Positions 50,632-58,800 of a DNA stretch of 61,220 nucleotides are shown here, in pieces. The notes beneath the pieces were generated by a model, which had not been told where the DNA came from, did no database searches, and saw only the letters and a list, made by a program, of their open reading frames with translations. This stretch comes from Acidobacteriaceae bacterium (lineage in GTDB: Bacteria; Acidobacteriota; Terriglobia; Terriglobales; Acidobacteriaceae): assembly GCA_003138365.1 (NCBI GenBank), contig PLFY01000104.1, positions 1-61,220 of the forward strand, in the 5' to 3' direction. How positions within the stretch are numbered: position 1 is the first letter of the stretch; each line of letters opens with the position of its first letter. The position numbers and the translations under genes were made by a program.

Positions 50632-51591
50632 TTACGCCGCTTCCCTCGGTTGAATCGTCAGCCGCGCCGTCAACACCACCAGCGCGGTCCACAGCGTATC
50701 GGCGGCCAGCAGGTGCGCCACTTGCAGCCACAGCGGCGCCAGCAGAACCACGTCCAGCACGCCCAGCGTATAGACCGTTGCCAGCAGCAACAGCACCAGC
50801 GCGGAGAGGCGGCGATTGTCCCAGGCGGTGGATCGCTGGGCAGCGCGCACCAGTAGCCAGATGAGGAAAATGCTGGCGCAGAAAGCCACGGTGGGGTGCG
50901 TCCAACGCCAGCGCACCAGCCAGCCGCTGGTGGCGGAGAAGTCCTGCGCCAGCGCCAAGCCAAGCGAAGTAGCCGGAAAGAGCGTGTCGCCCAGCGCGGC
51001 CAGCGAGCCCGTCACGCCCACAATCATCACCACTACCACGGTCGCAATGGCGCCGAAGGGCGCAACCAGGCGAATGCGGCCGCGCAGAAAAGCCTTGCGA
51101 CGGCTGAGCATGTGCGCGGTGAGGGTCAGCGCGGCCAGCAGCAGCAGCGTGTTGGCGAGGTGCAGCGCCAGGTAGGCCGGACGCAGCGGCGACTGGCTTT
51201 GCGCCGTGAGGCCGAGCTTCACCAGGAATGCTCCCAGCATCGCCTCAATCAGGGTGAATACAACCGAAGCCACGGCAGCCGCGCGCGCCAGGTGGCCGCG
51301 CACCGTGCCGGCGAATGTCCACCACAGCAGGCCGACGACAGAAAAGAACGAGAGGCCGCTGGTGAGGCGATGGGTGAACTCGATCATCGTGTTCACGCTC
51401 GCCGAGTGCTGCATCACCGTGCCGTTGCACAGCGGCCAGTGGTTGCCGCAGCCCGCTCCCGAGCCGGTGGCGCGCACCAGCGTGCCCCACAGGATCACGG
51501 CGATGAAGTAAACCAGTACGCCCCAGGCAAAGCGGCGAAGAGCGGGAGAGGGAAGGCGGCGGGCATCGATTGGAACGGTCGTAGCAGACAT
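50632..51591 (-). CDS. ctaA: Heme A synthase, COX15/CtaA family
   Basis: A 319-residue inner-membrane enzyme with eight predicted helices that oxidises heme O to heme A for cytochrome oxidase. Signatures are LVRATGSGAGCGNHWPLCNG with paired cysteines, then MIEFTHRLTSGLSFFSVVGL with the heme-ligand His, PAYLALHLANTLLLLAALTL, and later WRWTHPTVAF and LQVAHLLAADTL with two more His. The start at 51591 was chosen because the family begins near LRRFAWGVLVYF; the frame is open to 52044 but that part overlaps the divergent VapBC-like operon. No ctaB or cox gene is in the window. Confidence 0.88.
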   Translation of the reverse strand: MSATTVPIDARRLPSPALRRFAWGVLVYFIAVILWGTLVRATGSGAGCGNHWPLCNGTVMQHSASVNTMIEFTHRLTSGLSFFSVVGLLWWTFAGTVRGHLARAAAVASVVFTLIEAMLGAFLVKLGLTAQSQSPLRPAYLALHLANTLLLLAALTLTAHMLSRRKAFLRGRIRLVAPFGAIATVVVVMIVGVTGSLAALGDTLFPATSLGLALAQDFSATSGWLVRWRWTHPTVAFCASIFLIWLLVRAAQRSTAWDNRRLSALVLLLLATVYTLGVLDVVLLAPLWLQVAHLLAADTLWTALVVLTARLTIQPREAA

Positions 51592-51666
51592 ATTGGAAAG
51601 CTCCGTGTGGAACCAACCAGTGTAGAACAAGCGCGGGTTGGGTCGATTTCGGAACCGCATTCGGCG

Positions 51667-51692
51667 TATAATCTGTCTTACCTGGAGGTAAG
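51667..51692 (+). promoter_or_regulatory. Promoter and operator of the AbrB/PIN pair
   Basis: TATAAT (51667-51672) is a perfect -10. The inverted repeat CTTACCT-GG-AGGTAAG (51677-51692) lies over the expected transcription start and contains the GGAGG ribosome site of the antitoxin, whose ATG is at 51698. Binding by the AbrB-fold antitoxin would block both transcription and, in RNA, hide the ribosome site in a hairpin. No good -35 was found. Confidence 0.6.
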
Positions 51693-51697
51693 GCGTT

Positions 51698-51970
51698 ATG
51701 GCCTCGTCGGCAGTGATGAGTTCCAAAGGACAGTTGGTGATACCGGCCAAATTGAGAGAAGAGTTGGGGTTAAAGCCGGGAGTACGTGTGGTCTTCAAGA
51801 AGCATGGCAAAGGGCTGTTGATGGAGTCCGGAGCATACGAGGCCATGTTGGCGCTACGTGGAAAGTATGCCGGTCTTGGGCTGGAAGAGAGTTTTGCCGA
51901 ATATCGCCGTGAGGAACGGGAGTTAGAAGACAGAAAGCAGAAAGCTCTAGATGAAGAATTACGTCCTTGA
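51698..51970 (+). CDS. AbrB/SpoVT-fold antitoxin (VapB-like)
   Basis: A 90-residue protein with the swapped-hairpin AbrB fold: AVMSSKGQLVIPAKLREELG, then LKPGVRVVFKKHGKGLLME. A basic and acidic C-terminal tail (RREERELEDRKQKALDEELR) should bind the toxin. It overlaps the PIN gene by 20 bp (51951-51970), typical of vapBC operons. A palindrome covering its ribosome site suggests autorepression. It is divergent from ctaA. Confidence 0.88.
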   Translation: MASSAVMSSKGQLVIPAKLREELGLKPGVRVVFKKHGKGLLMESGAYEAMLALRGKYAGLGLEESFAEYRREERELEDRKQKALDEELRP

Positions 51971-52361
51971 CGCCAGCGCGGCGGTTCGCTATCTGACCAA
52001 TGGCATAGGTGAGGAAAAGGTGGATGCCTTGATTCACCGGTCACAGAAGCATGAGGTGCATCTGCTTATCTGTGTGGTCAATTGGGGAGAGGCGCTCTAT
52101 GTGCTGGCCGGAATGGCCGGGTTGGGCAAGGCAACAGCGGACCTGAAGACGATGAGCGCATTCGTGGAGTTGGTGGCTGTTGACGAAGCGCTTGCAGAGT
52201 CGGCTGCTACAGTGAAGTTTCATTATAAGCTGGGTTACGCCGATTGCTTTGCAGCATCGCTGGCGATGCGCATGAAAGCAACGTTGGTTACATCCGATCC
52301 GGATTTCGCTAAGCTCGGCAAACAATTAAGGGTGTTGGCCCTGCCACGGCACTCAACTTAA
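51951..52361 (+). CDS. PIN-domain toxin (VapC-like)
   Basis: A 136-residue predicted endoribonuclease. The conserved acidic residues are present: NYVLDASAAVRYL (Asp7), VVNWGEALYVLAG (Glu), KLGYADCFAASLAM (Asp) and LVTSDPDFAKLG (Asp). It overlaps the upstream antitoxin gene by 20 bp and is translationally linked to it. VapC toxins usually cleave tRNA or rRNA to slow growth. The target here is unknown. Confidence 0.88.
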   Translation: MKNYVLDASAAVRYLTNGIGEEKVDALIHRSQKHEVHLLICVVNWGEALYVLAGMAGLGKATADLKTMSAFVELVAVDEALAESAATVKFHYKLGYADCFAASLAMRMKATLVTSDPDFAKLGKQLRVLALPRHST

Positions 52362-52403
52362 GCATGCAACAGGGCCGGACTTGCCGCTTGAAGACGGCAG
52401 GGC

Positions 52404-53600
52404 CTACTCCGCCAGCAGCCTTACCACGTGGTTCACGATAATCAAATCCTCGGCCGGCGGAATTACACGCACGGTAACTCGCGAGTTTTCGGCGGAGATG
52501 ACGGCTTCGCCGCGGACGTTGTTGCGGACCGGGTCAAGCGCAATGCCCAGGGCGCCCAGACCGGCGCAAATCTCCGCGCGCGAGACGATATCGTTTTCGC
52601 CGATGCCGCCGGTGAAAACCATCATGTCCAGCCCGTTCAATTCAGCCACATAACTGCCGATCCACCGGGCGATGGTCCAGGTGAATTTGTCCACAGCCAG
52701 CCGCGCCTTGGCGTTGCCTTCTTTGATGGCGTCGCGCAGGTCGCGCATATCGTTGGAGAGGTCGCTCACACCCAGCAACCCGGCTTTTTTGCTGGCCACC
52801 GTTTCCAACTGGTCGGCAGCCTCTGAAGCGCTCTTGGCCGTCTCCGCAATCTTGCGCAGAATAAACAAAAGCACCCCAGGGTCGATGTCGCCGGTGCGGG
52901 TGCCGCTAATGATGCCGCCAGTCGGCGTCAAACCCATCGACGTGTCCAGGCACTTGCCGTTCTTGATTGCGGAGATCGAGGCGCCGTTGCCCAGATGTGC
53001 CACGATGAGCTTCTCCGGCACGTTGGGCTGCAACTGGTAAACGATCGACTCGTATGAAATCCCATGTGCCCCATAGCGCCGCACGCCCATCGCGGAATAC
53101 TCCTCGGGGATGGGCATATGCGTGACCACTTCGGGCATGGTGCGATGAAAGTAGGAGTCAAGGCAGACGAAGTTGGGAACGCCGGGGAACAGGCGGAGAG
53201 ACTCGCGCATGATGTACACGGCGATGGGGGTGTGCAGCGGCGCAAAGGCCGTGTAGCGCTCCATCTCATCGATCAACGCAGGCGTGATGAGCTGGTTCTC
53301 CTGCACTGTGGGGCCGCCGCAAACCATGCGATGACCGATTGCCACCGGGGCAGGGAAGTCTCCGGAGTGAAGCGCGTCGGCCACAAGTTTGAAGGCAACG
53401 GCGCGCGTGGGCAGGGCAGGATTCTGATCGACCAGCTTGTTGCCGTCGGCGTCCTTGATCCAGAAACTGCCCTGATCGGTGCCGATGCCGTCGACCGCGC
53501 CTTCATGGAGCTTGCGCCGTTCACCGTCGCCGGCTTCATAGACTGAAAACTTGATGGAAGAAGAACCGCTGTTCAAAACCAGTACAGGCAAAGACGGCAT
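52404..53600 (-). CDS. ackA: Acetate kinase
   Basis: A 398-residue cytoplasmic kinase that converts acetyl-phosphate and ADP to acetate and ATP. It starts PVLVLNSGSSSIKFSVYEAG. It has GHRMVCGGPTVQ (usually GHRVVHGG), LDSYFHRTMPEVV (usually DTAFHQTMP), LGNGASISAIKNGKCLDTSM and MMVFTGGIGENDIVSRAEI. These small departures from the enterobacterial form are typical of a separate acetate-kinase branch, often paired with phosphoketolase. It follows phosphoketolase on the same strand, 205 bp downstream, with the 8-bp repeat array between. AGAGGT lies 9 nt before the ATG. Confidence 0.9.
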   Translation of the reverse strand: MPSLPVLVLNSGSSSIKFSVYEAGDGERRKLHEGAVDGIGTDQGSFWIKDADGNKLVDQNPALPTRAVAFKLVADALHSGDFPAPVAIGHRMVCGGPTVQENQLITPALIDEMERYTAFAPLHTPIAVYIMRESLRLFPGVPNFVCLDSYFHRTMPEVVTHMPIPEEYSAMGVRRYGAHGISYESIVYQLQPNVPEKLIVAHLGNGASISAIKNGKCLDTSMGLTPTGGIISGTRTGDIDPGVLLFILRKIAETAKSASEAADQLETVASKKAGLLGVSDLSNDMRDLRDAIKEGNAKARLAVDKFTWTIARWIGSYVAELNGLDMMVFTGGIGENDIVSRAEICAGLGALGIALDPVRNNVRGEAVISAENSRVTVRVIPPAEDLIIVNHVVRLLAE

Positions 53601-53630
53601 GAATGAATACCTCTTGAGTTAGGGCTGAAT

Positions 53631-53766
53631 AAGTCAGCGGGTTAGCAAGTCAGCGAGTTAGCGAGTCAGCAAGTCAGCGAGTCAGCGAGTCAGCGAGTTA
53701 GCGAGTCAGCGAGTTAGCGAGTCAGCAAGTCAGCAAGTCAGCGAGTCAGCAAGTCAGCAAGTTAGC
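53631..53766. repeat. Tandem array of 17 octamers RAGTYAGC
   Basis: Seventeen consecutive 8-bp units, nearly all AAGTCAGC, GAGTCAGC or GAGTTAGC, fill most of the gap between the phosphoketolase stop and the acetate kinase start. The units differ only at positions 1 and 5 apart from one GGGTTAGC. They do not form a clear hairpin. The same octamer occurs in short runs near 387-423 and 50611-50633. Confidence 0.92.
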
Positions 53767-53805
53767 AAACGGGCCGTGCAGTGCGCGGTCCGCTGAGTTA
53801 ACGGG

Positions 53806-56184
53806 TCAGCTCTTGGGCCAGCGCCAGTCCTTTATCTCGGGCATGTCGTCGCCGATTTCGGCCACATAAAGGCGATGGCGCTGGATGGCCTCGGAGTACC
53901 ATTGCTCGGCCGCATCCGCCTGCGGCTTGAGCCGGGGCACGCGCTTGATTGCGTCGAGCGTCAGTTGGAAACGGTCGATGTTGTTGAGCACGCACATGTC
54001 GAAGGGCGTGGTTGTGGTTCCCTCTTCCTTGTAGCCGCGCACGTGGATGTTGTCGTGGTTATGCCGCCGGTAGGTGAGCCGGTGAATGAGCCATGGATAG
54101 CCGTGGAAGGCGAAGACAACCGGAATGCCGACAGGGAACAGCAGATCGAACTCTTCGTCCGGCAGCCCGTGGGGATGCTCGGAGGTAGGCTGCAACGCCA
54201 TCAGGTCTACCACGTTGACCACGCGTATCCGCAGATCGGGCGCCTTGGCGCGCAGCAGGCAGACAGCGGCGAGGGTCTCCAGCGTGGGCACGTCGCCGCA
54301 ACAGGCCATCACCACCTCGGGACCGCCCTCGTCGTTTGAAGCCCATGGCCACGCACCCATTCCCGTGGTGCAGTGAGCGATTGCCTCGTCGATGGTAAGC
54401 CATTGAGGGGCAGGCTGCTTGCCGGCGACGATGAGATTGATATAATTCCGGCTGCGCAGGCAGTGGTCGGAGACAGAGAGCAGAGTATTCGCGTCGGGTG
54501 GCAGATAGATGCGCACCACGTCGGCCTTCTTGTTCATCAAGTGGTCGATGAAGCCGGGGTCCTGGTGGGAAAAGCCGTTGTGGTCCTGCCGCCACACCAG
54601 CGAACTGAGCAGATAATTGAGCGATGCAATGGGTTTGCGCCATGGTATCCCACGCGTGACCTTCAGCCATTTGGCGTGCTGGTTGGCCATCGAGTCGACG
54701 ATGTGGATGAATGCCTCATAGCAGGAGAAAAAGCCGTGGCGTCCGGTAAGCAGGTAGCCCTCGAGCCAGCCCTGGCACATGTGCTCGCTGAGGACTTCCA
54801 TCACGTGACCGGTCTCTGACAGGTTCTCGTCCACCGGCAGCGTCTCGGCCATCCACGCCTTGCCGGTTCCGGTAATCACGTCCTGGATGCGGTTTGAGGC
54901 CGTCTCATCGGGGCCAAAGACGCGGAAGTTCTTCTGCTCCATGTTTGCTTGCATGACAGCGTGGAGAAGGTGGCCAAGAATGCGCGTGGATTCAAAGTCG
55001 TGCTGGCCGCGGCCGTCGATCTTCACCGCAAAATCACGGAAGTTGGGCACATTGAGCGGTTTCAGCAGCAGGCCGCCGTTGGCGTGGGGATTCATTCCCA
55101 TGCGAAGCCGGCCCTTGGGCGCGATATCCGCCAGATCCGCGCGGAAATGGCCTTTCTCGTCGAACAGTTCCTCGGGCTTGTAGCTGCGCATCCACTCTTC
55201 CAGTTGGCGCAGATGCTCCGGATTCTGCTGAATCTGGTCCAGCGGGACCTGGTGGGCGCGCCAGGTGTTTTCCACCGGCTTGCCGTCCACGAATTTGGGC
55301 CCTGTCCAGCCTTTCGGCGTGCGCATGATGAGCATGGGCCAGGCCGGCCGGGCAGTCGCTCCATCCTCGCGTGCTGCCTTCTGAATGGCGGCAATGCGAT
55401 CCAGCATGGTGTCGAAGACTGCCGCGGCCTGCCGGTGCATCACGGCCGGGTCGTCGCCTTCCAGGGTGAAGGGCTCATAGCCGTAGCCGCGCATCAGGCT
55501 CTCCAATTCGGCATGGGGGATACGCGCCAGAATCGTAGGGTTGGCGATCTTGTAGCCGTTGAGGTGGAGGATGGGCAGAACCGCGCCGTCTGTGGCTGGA
55601 TTGAGGAACTTGTTCGAGTGCCAGCTTGTAGCCAGGGGGCCGGTCTCGGCCTCGCCATCGCCCACCACGCAGGCCACGATCAGGTTCGGATTGTCAAAGG
55701 CCGCGCCGTAGGCATGAACCAGCGAGTAGCCCAGTTCGCCGCCTTCGTGGATCGAGCCGGGAGTCTCCGGGGCCACGTGGCTGGGAATCCCATAGGGCCA
55801 ACTGAACTGCCGGAAGAGCCGCTTGATGCCGTCCTTGTTCTGCTCGATGTGAGGATAGATCTCGGAGTAGGAGCCCTCAAGGTAAGTGTTCGCCACAATC
55901 CCCGGACCGCCGTGCCCTGGGCCGATGACGAACAGCATGTTCAGGTCGCGCTCGCGGATCAGGCGATTCCAGTGCACATAGAGAAAGTTGAGCCCCGGCG
56001 TGGTGCCCCAGTGGCCCAGCAGGCGCGGCTTCACGTCGTCCAGGGTGAGCGGGCGCTCCAGCAGCGGATTGTCCTTGAGGTAGATCTGGCCGACCGAAAG
56101 ATAGTTGGCGGCTCGCCAGTAGGCGTCCATCTTGGCCAACTGGTCCGGACTGAGGGGGCTCCTGCTCGCTGTTTCTTCGCTCAC
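53806..56184 (-). CDS. xfp: Xylulose-5-phosphate/fructose-6-phosphate phosphoketolase
   Basis: A 792-residue thiamine-diphosphate enzyme, normal family length, that splits xylulose-5-phosphate (and often fructose-6-phosphate) with phosphate into acetyl-phosphate and a shorter sugar phosphate. Visible features are [20 protein letters not shown], the phosphoketolase signature [36 protein letters not shown] for thiamine diphosphate, and [20 protein letters not shown] in the second domain. The start is a GTG at 56184 with GAGGTG 6 nt upstream; a TTG at 56220 is unlikely. A Crp-type operator lies 66 bp upstream. With xylB, ackA and pta it makes a complete acetyl-phosphate route. Confidence 0.93.
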   Translation of the reverse strand: MSEETASRSPLSPDQLAKMDAYWRAANYLSVGQIYLKDNPLLERPLTLDDVKPRLLGHWGTTPGLNFLYVHWNRLIRERDLNMLFVIGPGHGGPGIVANTYLEGSYSEIYPHIEQNKDGIKRLFRQFSWPYGIPSHVAPETPGSIHEGGELGYSLVHAYGAAFDNPNLIVACVVGDGEAETGPLATSWHSNKFLNPATDGAVLPILHLNGYKIANPTILARIPHAELESLMRGYGYEPFTLEGDDPAVMHRQAAAVFDTMLDRIAAIQKAAREDGATARPAWPMLIMRTPKGWTGPKFVDGKPVENTWRAHQVPLDQIQQNPEHLRQLEEWMRSYKPEELFDEKGHFRADLADIAPKGRLRMGMNPHANGGLLLKPLNVPNFRDFAVKIDGRGQHDFESTRILGHLLHAVMQANMEQKNFRVFGPDETASNRIQDVITGTGKAWMAETLPVDENLSETGHVMEVLSEHMCQGWLEGYLLTGRHGFFSCYEAFIHIVDSMANQHAKWLKVTRGIPWRKPIASLNYLLSSLVWRQDHNGFSHQDPGFIDHLMNKKADVVRIYLPPDANTLLSVSDHCLRSRNYINLIVAGKQPAPQWLTIDEAIAHCTTGMGAWPWASNDEGGPEVVMACCGDVPTLETLAAVCLLRAKAPDLRIRVVNVVDLMALQPTSEHPHGLPDEEFDLLFPVGIPVVFAFHGYPWLIHRLTYRRHNHDNIHVRGYKEEGTTTTPFDMCVLNNIDRFQLTLDAIKRVPRLKPQADAAEQWYSEAIQRHRLYVAEIGDDMPEIKDWRWPKS

Positions 56185-56249
56185 ATTGCACCTCGCATAT
56201 GGAATTTGCGCGCCTCTCAAAGGCTAGCAGCCGCGCATTGAAGTCATGG

Positions 56250-56263
56250 GTGATTCGAGTCAC
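56250..56263 (-). promoter_or_regulatory. Crp-type operator GTGA-N6-TCAC upstream of phosphoketolase
   Basis: GTGATTCGAGTCAC has perfect core arms and a 6-bp spacer, 66 bp upstream of the xfp start. A weak TAGCCT -10 candidate lies at 56221-56226, placing the site centre about 42 bp from a possible start point, the class II activation distance. The divergent DoxX gene starts 198 bp away. Confidence 0.62.
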
Positions 56264-56460
56264 ACAGGAGTGAAACAGTCGCCAATGATCTGGGACCAGC
56301 TAAGGTCTTGCTCATTCTGCACGAGAATGCGTGGGCCGCGATGTGCCGCAGCGGTCTTGACATCCTCCCTGGTTTCGGGGTTCAATCGTTTGCTGCTGTC
56401 AAAGGCCAAGGTGTTCGCTATGAAAAGCCGGCCGGGCAAGCCAGAAAGGCAGGTGGAACG

Positions 56461-56829
56461 ATGAACACTCTGCTTTGGATCGCGCAGATTTTATTGGGGG
56501 GCATATTTCTGTTTACGGGAGCATCCAAGCTTTTTGCCTATCAGAAGCTTGTGAAGACGTTGGAGGGCCGATCGAAGGGCGGGCAGATCGGGCTGTCGCG
56601 CGGGCAGGCCGCCGCAATCGCTTTGCTTGAGATCGCGGGGGCGGCGGGCGTGCTGTTGCCGTTCGATCCGTGGCCGCCCTACATTCTTCTACGGCTGGCG
56701 GCAGGCGGGCTGGCGCTGCTGATGGTGGCCGCCGGAATCTATCACCTGCGCCGCCAGGAGTCTGCCTCGCCTACAGTTGCGATATTCCTTCTGGCGCTCT
56801 TTGTGATTGTCGGTCGCTGGCCTCGGTGA
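56461..56829 (+). CDS. DoxX-like small membrane protein
   Basis: A 122-residue protein with four predicted helices and the DoxX-family opening LLWIAQILLGGIFLFTGASK, followed by LSRGQAAAIALLEIAGAAGV. DoxX-like proteins are inner-membrane subunits or accessory proteins linked to quinone redox or oxidative stress; the exact role is not known. The ATG at 56461 follows AGGTGG; the frame is open to 56308 but that part lacks family features. It is divergent from phosphoketolase and convergent with the VWFA gene. Confidence 0.75.
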   Translation: MNTLLWIAQILLGGIFLFTGASKLFAYQKLVKTLEGRSKGGQIGLSRGQAAAIALLEIAGAAGVLLPFDPWPPYILLRLAAGGLALLMVAAGIYHLRRQESASPTVAIFLLALFVIVGRWPR

Positions 56830-56851
56830 GGCGAGAATCCCGAAAGCCGGC

Positions 56852-58726
56852 CTACCGGGCCGCAACCGTCAAGGGAACTTCAAGCGAACCAGCGCGGCCC
56901 GCGGCCAGGTCGTGGACCGCGATACGCAAAGAGGCCGGGCCCGGCGGAAGATCGAGCGGGAGGCGAATGTGAATGCCGGTGGTCTTGATCTGTGCGTATT
57001 GCTCGGCCTTGAGTTTCAATAGGAAGCTGCGATCGAGGTAGTTCACGCACTGGCCCTCGGCGTTGAAGGCCACCAGCGTGAACTCGATCGCAGCCTGATG
57101 CACACCGTCCGGCGTCACTTCGAAACCGAGTCCGCGGGGATCGGCGACGATATCCACAATGTAATGCTGAGCCGGTCCTTTCAGGGCGGCCGTCAATTCT
57201 CCCGCGGGGCCATCGGGCAGCTTCGCATCCTTGAGCAGAGGGTCGTTTGCGGGCAGCACGCGCGCCTGAAAAATAATCTGCGTCGCCGGGGGTGCGCCGT
57301 GCAGGGTGGCCGCGACCATCAGGCTGACTTTGCCGGGATTGTGCGCAGACGGCTTATCGGAGAAGTCCGCGTAGTATCCACGCCGGTAGGCGAGCTGCCA
57401 GCCCCCGTTGTCCGCGCGAAGCTGAATCTTGTGGAACGGGCCGTCAAGCTGCGTGGCAGGCGGTACAAATCCGATGGTGTAGTAGCTGCCGCCATTCTCA
57501 ACGGCACTGGCCACTGCCTCCTTCAATCCGTTGGTATTGATATACTCCTTCCCGCCTGTTTGCTCGGCAATCGCCTTCATCGATGCCTGTTCGTTCATGG
57601 TCTGCGTGAGGAATTTCGCATTGTCCTTGCCGGGGTTGGGAACATTGATCATTGCGGAAGTGGTCGCCCCGCGCTTGCCCGATGTGCTCGGCATAAGGTT
57701 GGTTGACGGTGTGTACGAGGCGGCCGTCGCGGGAAGGCCCATCAGCCCGCGTGCGTCCACCGGATACACGGCCACGCGTGCGGCCGCTAGCAACTCGCTT
57801 GTCTCCCGAACCTGGTCGCCGTACTCGCGCGTGGCCTGGAAGGGGTTCTGCAGCGTGAGGTCGGGATCGAGCGAAATGGGAAAGGAGCCCGAGAACCAGA
57901 TCAGGTTCTTGCGGCCTGGGATTGCGCTCAGATAACGGGCCAGTTCCTGCATGGCGTCCATGGTCATCTGGACGCGCTGGTCGGTCTGGAAGGCCGTGAT
58001 GTCGGCCTGAAACTGCTGCATATTGGAAACTGCTTCCCCGGGCGCGCCCGAGGCTGCCATGTCGCCAACCAGGGCGTCGATGGCTTGATCGGCTTGGGGG
58101 TCAAGCACAACGGAGGGCTGCGCCGTAGCTTTCGGGTTTTGCACGGCTTTGGCCAGAACTGCCGGGTTGGTGGTAAACCCTTCGATCATGCGCAATCGCG
58201 AGGAGAGCGTGAAAATGGCCATCGAGGTCCCCGGCGCAATTTTGCCCATGTACTGGAGCATCTGGCGGCGCACGTACATCTGGTCGGCCATGGGGGTATT
58301 CAAACCGTCCAGCAGCAGGACGTTGACGGCAGTTGCCTGAGGATAGGCGGGGAAGTTTGAATAGGTGTTGGGCGGCAGTGCGACGGGCTTTGCGGCGGAC
58401 GCCGGAACCGTGGCGGCCCTGTGTTCGTCAAAAGAGGTAATGGTCTGCTCGTGCCCATCCTCGAAGACGTGAAAATGCTCCTTATCGAGGCCGTGGACGG
58501 CGTTCCCCTGGTCGGTGACCACCACATCCACCAGGACCAGGTTTGCGTTGGCGTGGACAACGGTTGCAGGCGTCGTTGAAGGGCTGCCGACAGTGGTGGC
58601 GGAAGGAGCCTGGGCCGCGGGAGCCTGAGCCGCGGGAACCGGAGGCGTTTGGCCTTGCCCGGCCGCCAGGGACACGGGAATCAGGCAGGCAAAAGCAAGT
58701 TGTGCAATAGGGCGGATTATAGGCAT
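56852..58726 (-). CDS. Secreted VWFA-related acidobacterial protein
   Basis: A 624-residue secreted protein with signal peptide (PIAQLAFACLIPVSLAAGQG), a Pro/Ala-rich linker (QTPPVPAAQAPAAQAPSA), then NLVLVDVVVTDQGNAVHGL and KEHFHVFEDGHEQTITSF, an immunoglobulin-like lead-in. VNVLLLDGLNTPMADQMYVR starts a von Willebrand A fold with a DxLNT metal site instead of DxSxS, as in the family known from acidobacterial genomes (TIGR03436). LIWFSGSFPISLDPDL and YYTIGFVPPATQLDGPFHKI follow. These proteins are very numerous in Terriglobia and of unknown role, perhaps surface adhesion or scaffolding. Strong support for the taxonomic assignment. Confidence 0.88.
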   Translation of the reverse strand: MPIIRPIAQLAFACLIPVSLAAGQGQTPPVPAAQAPAAQAPSATTVGSPSTTPATVVHANANLVLVDVVVTDQGNAVHGLDKEHFHVFEDGHEQTITSFDEHRAATVPASAAKPVALPPNTYSNFPAYPQATAVNVLLLDGLNTPMADQMYVRRQMLQYMGKIAPGTSMAIFTLSSRLRMIEGFTTNPAVLAKAVQNPKATAQPSVVLDPQADQAIDALVGDMAASGAPGEAVSNMQQFQADITAFQTDQRVQMTMDAMQELARYLSAIPGRKNLIWFSGSFPISLDPDLTLQNPFQATREYGDQVRETSELLAAARVAVYPVDARGLMGLPATAASYTPSTNLMPSTSGKRGATTSAMINVPNPGKDNAKFLTQTMNEQASMKAIAEQTGGKEYINTNGLKEAVASAVENGGSYYTIGFVPPATQLDGPFHKIQLRADNGGWQLAYRRGYYADFSDKPSAHNPGKVSLMVAATLHGAPPATQIIFQARVLPANDPLLKDAKLPDGPAGELTAALKGPAQHYIVDIVADPRGLGFEVTPDGVHQAAIEFTLVAFNAEGQCVNYLDRSFLLKLKAEQYAQIKTTGIHIRLPLDLPPGPASLRIAVHDLAAGRAGSLEVPLTVAAR

Positions 58727-58800
58727 CGGTAAGCCTCCTCAAGATCGATGGCTTGCATTTCCCTTCGCTTGTATCTTGCACCGGGTTGGCGCCCCTGTGG

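Noticed and set aside
50583..50634. Bidirectional terminator also serving ctaA
   Set aside because: On the minus strand the stem is not followed by a convincing T-run.
53631..53766. Possible CRISPR array
   Set aside because: Units are 8 bp and contiguous with no spacers, and there are no cas genes; it is a simple tandem repeat.
54949..56241. Plus-strand frame of 430 codons opposite phosphoketolase
   Set aside because: A shadow of a well-conserved gene; composition is odd and no motifs are present.
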